This document shows positions 58,726-64,000 of a stretch of DNA of 64,000 bases, piece after piece. The stretch's first letter is position 1. Each line of letters begins with the position of its first letter. Made by a program: the position numbers and the translations under genes. Origin of the DNA: Phallus indusiatus (Eukaryota; Basidiomycota; Agaricomycetes; Phallales; Phallaceae); assembly GCA_027605045.1 (NCBI GenBank), contig JAQFWX010000007.1, forward strand, positions 1,178,001 through 1,242,000. Direction: 5' to 3'. The notes beneath the pieces were generated by a model. The model did no database searches, was not told the origin of the DNA, and saw nothing but the letters and a program-made list of their open reading frames with translations.

Positions 58726-61250
58726 ATGGCTTTCTCCTTTGACCGATATTTGGCCAAGCTAGAGGTCAAGAAGTCTCCCTCGAGCTTCGCTCCTCCGGGA
58801 TCGCATTGGTCTAATCGAGATCTGGACCCCGTTCCGCCAAAGAAACGAACATGGACAATGTTTAATTTCTTTACGTATTGGCTAAGTGATGCATTCAGGT
58901 AAGTGGTACTCACAACAAACCTTCGTTTGAAGACTCAACGGACGTCGGCTTGGGTTCAGCATTGCCACATGGGAGATTGCAAGCACCATTCTCGCTATCG
59001 GTCTATCATGGAAGGATGCTATACCCATAATTTTAGTTGGCTATTTCATAGTAAGCTTTAGGTTTATCATACCCTGTTACACGTAGACTTACTATCTACG
59101 CTTATAAAGACCATGGTTTTCATTGTGTTGAACGGAGTCACCGGTGCAAGGCTTCACGTACCTTTCTCCGTACTTAACAGGTCCTCCATGGGATTCGGGC
59201 TCGCTTGTAAGCACGTCGGCTTCATTTGTCAAAGCGGTCCTTGAACCTTTTTCGCAAGATTGGAGCATATTCAGTCGGGCCATTCTGGCCTGCTTCTGGC
59301 TGGGCGTCCAGGGAGCCAACGGCGGTGACTGCATGACCCAAATGCTTCGAGTACGCAATCGTCATTCTGTTTACCAGGCGCAATATACTGACGAGCCTAG
59401 GCTATTTGGCCTAGTTATAGAAATATTCCGAATCATCTCCCTGAGAGCGCAGGAATAACAACTGTGAGAAGCTGTCTCAGCTGATACACTAATAACTTCG
59501 CTTATCCGTCACGTTTTTTATCATCAGCAAGGCATGATAAGTTATTTCCTATTTTGGATTATTCAGCTTCCATTTTTGCTTCTACGACCGAGCAAGGTTT
59601 GGTCTTTTACACACTATTTATGGTATGTTCACGTCTAACACGGTGATATCAGCTCCGTTATCTCTTCTTAGCAAAAGCAAGTACGTTGTTATATCACTTT
59701 CACATTTTACCTTCCGCTCATATCGCGCTTCAATCTAGTTATTGTACCCATTTGTACAATCTCAATACTCGTATGGTCTTTTGCAAAGACCGGGGGCGGT
59801 CCAATATTCGCTCAACGAGGGACGATACATGGGTCGGCTCGCAGTTGGGCGTGGTTACAGTACGCTTAAGCTAATTCTTCCGTTTTTTCTTTTGTCTAAC
59901 GCCAAACAGATGTTTAAGTTCTGTGATTGGAAATTACGCGACTCTGGCTGTAAGTGGTTTTAAAGAATAAGGGAACGATTTTGCTCATATCATTGATACA
60001 TAGGTAAAGTATGTCATTTCCTGAGTATTAATCAGAGTCACGAGTTCGATCCCTCCAACCAGCATCGCCGATTTCACCCGTTATGCACGCAAACCCTCCG
60101 ATACTTACATTCAAATCATCATCATCCCTTTCATGTTTACCTTGGTCGGGTTCATGGGAATAGTGGCTACGTCAGCTGGAGAGGTATTGTGTAGGTTAAG
60201 GGAATCTTTCTCGAGTTCTTCCGTTAATGATTTGAATAAGATGGCGGCTTATTCTGGAATCCACTACAACTAATTGATAACTGGGATAATCGTGCTGCAA
60301 CCTTCTTTACTGCATTTTCATTTGCCTTAGCCACTATGTGAGTCATCTTTCAACGACACTTAGGAGCGCTTACTGATGATGCTTAACTTCACAGGGGCAC
60401 AAATATATCAGCGGTATGCTTGTCTCAAACAAAAAATTGGCCCGAATGCTTATCGGGACAACTATAGAATTCATTGTCTGCCGCAAATGATTTCTCAGCT
60501 CTTTTCCCCCGTTATGTGAATATTCCGAGAGGTTCTTTCCTATGTGCCCTCATTGGTGGCTGGTTCTGCGTTCCTTGGCTCGTTCTTGCAAACGCGACGA
60601 GCTTTTTGACGTTCATGAGTGGCTACACCGTGTTCATTGCTCCAATTATCGGTATCATGGCTTCGGATTATTGGTGAGCCGCGTGTTGCAGGGGAAAACC
60701 CCGCTTTCATCACATCTAATTATCTTTTTATTTTTTCCCTTTTCGCGCGCCAGGATTCTTCACAGATGCAAGGTCGATGTGCCGTCAATGTATCGACCTC
60801 ATGGACGGTATTGGTACACATACGGCATAAGTAGGTAAATCCTTTTTGTTCTTTTTCGCATACTAACCTAAGGTTTAATAACTTGCAAGACTGGCGAGCT
60901 TTGATTGCGATGCTTTTGACTGTTCCTCCTATGTTGCCTGGTCTAGCCCAAGCCATCACACCATCGGTTATAGCTGGCGGAACTGCTCATCTTTATGTTT
61001 GTCCTTTATTCTTTATGCATCTTTGATTGCTTTTCAACAACATCTTACTTCACTACAGGATATAAGTTTCCTATTCGGGTGTTTTGGAGGAGCGGGTGTT
61101 TATCTTCTCCTCTCTTTCCTCTTCCCTGCGAGGGAGACCTTCCTCGATGAAGCGATCTTACCGCCCGACGATGAATCCGACGACGATCAAACGTCACATC
61201 AATTAGAGAAGAAATCACTAGAAGACGAAAAGGAAGGGTCGGAAATTTAA
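58726..61250 (+). CDS. NCS1 nucleobase/allantoin permease (FUR4/DAL4 family), 17 exons
   Basis: Plasma-membrane symporter for uracil, allantoin or related compounds. A complete model: 58726-58898, 58960-59050, 59110-59206, 59259-59350, 59401-59463, 59528-59596, 59653-59680, 59739-59859, 59910-59949, 60004-60008, 60063-60190, 60241-60337, 60395-60413, 60468-60673, 60754-60830, 60890-60996, 61059-61250. It totals 1605 bases, 534 residues, all in phase. Motifs: NFFTYWLSDAFSIATWEIAS (helix 1), RSSMGFGLAYWSIFSRAILA, GDCMTQMLRAIWPS, GGGPIFAQRG, VNIADFTRYARKPSD, AGEVLYGGLFWNP, FSALFPRYVNIPRG and NWRALIAML. The tail is acidic (DDESDDDQ) with lysines that could be ubiquitin sites. The 5-base exon is needed to keep VNIADF and the frame. 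Substrate not determinable from sequence. Confidence 0.94.
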
Positions 61251-61749
61251 ATGTGTAATTTTCAGAATTGATCCAGCTCCCAAATCCAGATAAAGTTCGA
61301 TATTAGAATTTTTATGAATGAAAAAAAAATTACTTTTTGCCGTGCCTTCGTGAAGTTGCACCTACATAAGTTCTTCTTAGAATCACCACAACGCTCGCCT
61401 ATACATGCGCGTGTCTAAAACAAAGCAATCTAAATTTGCATTGATCATTTTTCAGTCCACCGCATCTTTGAGATCTTGAACAATAACGCATGTGTATGAA
61501 CTCTAGGTTTATCAAGTCGAAAATATTTCGTGTTCAACGGTTTATCCAACCCAAACGCAGGAGAAGGGTACAAATGTCATTCTACATCATGATACAAGAA
61601 AGATACCGCATTCATTCCTCTCGTTCTTTCCAAGAAAAAGTTCAGGACTTCCGTCATTCAAATCCATTTACTAGCCTTTCAACGGTATGTTGTGGAAGGA
61701 GATCGGACACATGACGGCTGCCACGTTCGCTGTATGCACAAATGACTTG
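61251..61749. other. Convergent 3' regions of the permease and GCL genes
   Basis: No supported gene. A 74-codon basic frame at 61490-61714 has no similarity. Confidence 0.5.
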
Positions 61750-63951
61750 TCAAAAACCAAACGGAGTCTCAAAAGCAACGTACATCTCATGCACTGCTTT
61801 CAATAAATCATAATTTATCTCTTCGCTGATAACCGAATCAAATTTATAATTCGGATGTGATCGTACAAACTTTCGAATCCAAGAAGCAGCTGTAAGTGAA
61901 GTGCCTAGAAAAATATGAAGTTCAAACAAAGCCCATAAATTTTGAAGAAAACATACCATCTGCTCGACTTTGCACTAGATTCAAATAGTTCCGGATTTGA
62001 TCTATCACCTGTGTTTCCACATCCAGGGAGTTTAGATAGGCATTGACCACACCTAGTAAACCGGGAAAATCATTCTGATATACATAACAACGGACTGAGA
62101 AATGTCAAATATTCTTAATTCAGACAACTTACCTTCCCGTTGATGATTTCGTTGATAGTCATTTCTTCATACTCCAATTCCACAGGGAGCCTTTCTAACG
62201 TTGGTGGCGGTTCCACTTCAGGAAAACAGTTCCGGAGGACTTTGTCTTTATAGCTTGGAAGGGATTGTTCACTACAAGGCGAGGATGAAATACTATCATT
62301 AAGGTTTCCGAGACTCGAATTTCCATTAGTTTTCGTCTTATCTAAAGAACCGTTGCAGCCGCGAGTATATAGTCCTGATTTGGCTGTGCATACGCGTCCA
62401 GGTGCAAGGATGTCTTTTCTAAAATAAAATTTTTCTTTATTGATTGCATCGCGGTTTTGTGCTCTGGTCATGTTCACATCCACCTGGTTTACTAATTTTA
62501 AAACGAATAAATTTATAGCCAGCTTTGAAATACCTTTGAAATCGGAATATAGAAATTCAAACCGAGACTCAAAATCGCTCGAGATAGTAAAACCACAAAT
62601 ATCGAGAACGCAGCGTTCTCAAAATCCGTAATCTGCACTTCCATACTTCGGAATTCGACACGCCATCCAATTTTGGAATTCGGGGGTGGAGGTTTGAATC
62701 GTAGTGTTTGCCAATTAGTCGATTGTAAATTCTTCACAATAGTGAATCTCAGAAATGACGAAAAAAAAAATAGACGAAACATTTTTACGCACCTCAAAGT
62801 GATTAGAACTGACAGTGTCATCTTGGTCCATCATCTCTTCAGAGACGATCAAAGGATCCCGAATGAATAGATGCGCAATGTGTTTTGCCAATAGATCATC
62901 GACGTCTAGTAGAAGCTAGTATAGGTTAGGGATAACAGAGAAGCGGCACGCTTACCGTTATCACGCAGCCTGTTAAAGATGATTTCATCATAAGGGGAAG
63001 CGATATCGTTGTATTCAGCCCTGTTTCTCCAATCGCGAGAGATATACGAATCGACGCTGTCGTATCTAGACTTAGGAATCAGAAATTTGTTTTCCTTCAA
63101 CGGCTACGTAGGACATGTGAACAATCGACCGAGGAAAAAAAAGGGGAAACTACTGTACCTTCAGTCCTCTTTCTTCTTCAGTTCGGTCGTCAAAACTACT
63201 GGCCATTGCGTTCCAACGGCAGTCAACGTCCGCTAGATATCCCCTCCAAGCGGGACTAGCTGCTGTCAAGGCAAGCTAGATATGCAGTGGAAGAAAGACG
63301 AGGATACGCCTGAATCATGATGAAATGAATAAATATCTACAAAACATACCATGATAGGGCCGATCGGGATAAGAGCGTCATAAACACGCCGAGCTTCGGT
63401 GACGTTACAAGCCTGGAGAGTCACTTGCAAACAACAACAACCGGCACCAAAACCCATAGCATCCATATGGATGTGATCGACCAGTGCTGCACCATTCTTA
63501 GCCTCTATAACAAGCGACAAAAATTCAACCCGAGGAATAAATGGCTAGTAGTTGAAAACCCAACCTTGGTCTTCTGGGTATATATCACGATCCCAAGGAA
63601 TGGTAGAATCGATAAATGGCTTGGGAGTTTTACAATCGAAAAATATAGGCAAATTGATGGCTAATTTTGAGCCCCGTCTTTTGCGGATATTAGCTGTAAG
63701 GGTACTGCATATATTATTAGAAAAAAATACAGAATCCCGCTTGCCGGGTGAAAAGAAAAGGCAGGGCTGACAGAAAGCGGGGATGCGGACTTATTAATTC
63801 GTGCGGAAGGAAAAGACTGTGACTGGTAGTCTCATTGCGCGGAATATCATAGTATGGCTCTGTGAAAATTCCGGAAACTCCTAGACGAGGGAAGCAGGTC
63901 ACCGTTAGAAGTTTCTCATGTGGCTTTAAATAGCGTTTAGCTAGTGTTCGC
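61750..63951 (-). CDS. GSH1: Glutamate-cysteine ligase (gamma-glutamylcysteine synthetase), 5' end outside window
   Basis: First and rate-limiting enzyme of glutathione synthesis (eukaryotic GCS family). From the window edge inwards: [20 protein letters not shown] and [15 protein letters not shown] (63840-63950, exon start at acceptor 63951), [40 protein letters not shown] (63420-63480, a hallmark of the active-site region), [14 protein letters not shown], and [19 protein letters not shown] residues. Further on are [71 protein letters not shown] and [14 protein letters not shown]. The end is [20 protein letters not shown] (stop 61750-61752). About eight introns in view. No lesion seen. Roughly the first 150 residues, including the N-terminal MCBI region, are beyond position 64000. 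Confidence 0.94.
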
Positions 63952-64000
63952 CTGCGCCATCATGATTCATGATTGAAACTTGATCTGTTAGGTGACAAAA

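Noticed and set aside
59144..59458. Stop codon or insertion in the NCS1 permease suggesting a pseudogene
   Set aside because: Reading through the donor at 59207 gives a stop, but using GTAAGC at 59207 and the acceptor at 59258 restores the family sequence (GLAYWSIFSRA) in frame.

Overview
This window looks like nuclear DNA of a basidiomycete, most likely an Agaricomycete. Genes on both strands are cut by many short introns, mostly about 50-60 bases, with GTRNGT donors. The recognisable proteins mix universal fungal housekeeping genes with families known mainly from mushroom-forming fungi: DUF6535-like and DUF6533-like membrane proteins, and a CxC5/CxC6 cysteine-cluster protein of the kind associated with KDZ transposases. 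No bacterial-style operons, rRNA genes or CRISPR arrays were seen.

Left part (1-20 kb): a urea/H+ symporter of the DUR3 type (minus), a PrpF-family isomerase (minus), a hairpin-like inverted repeat, a small membrane protein gene, remains of a cytochrome P450, an F-box-like protein, and a broken second copy of the 5' half of the PrpF gene with its upstream DNA about 6.2 kb away. Then come three tandem paralogous membrane-protein genes (DUF6535-like) and a flavin monooxygenase on the other strand.

Middle (19.6-42.2 kb): a conserved core block with PIG-L (GPI-anchor synthesis), a Ser/Gln/Asp-rich hypothetical protein, a putative mitochondrial protein, the very large Furry/Tao3/Mor2 cell-morphogenesis scaffold, the mismatch-repair protein MLH1 and a peroxisomal ABC half-transporter.

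Right-middle (42-58.4 kb): an accessory, repeat-rich region. It holds two DUF6533-like genes flanking an HNH-nuclease-like gene and an inverted fragment of a relative, degenerate repeats, a tRNA-like Pol III unit, a 170-base tandem repeat, and a cassette of a CxC5/CxC6 gene, an unknown partner gene on the same strand, and a divergent gene of an uncharacterised fungal family. No KDZ transposase and no TET/JBP gene is visible in the window.

Right end (58.7-64 kb): an NCS1 nucleobase permease with 17 exons. One exon is only 5 bases and another 19, and the assembled frame is exactly 534 codons plus stop. The window ends inside glutamate-cysteine ligase (glutathione synthesis), whose first exons lie outside. 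The strongest observations for follow-up are the 5-base microexon, the PrpF duplication and decay, the DUF6535-like array with one replaced promoter, and the CxC5/partner cassette.
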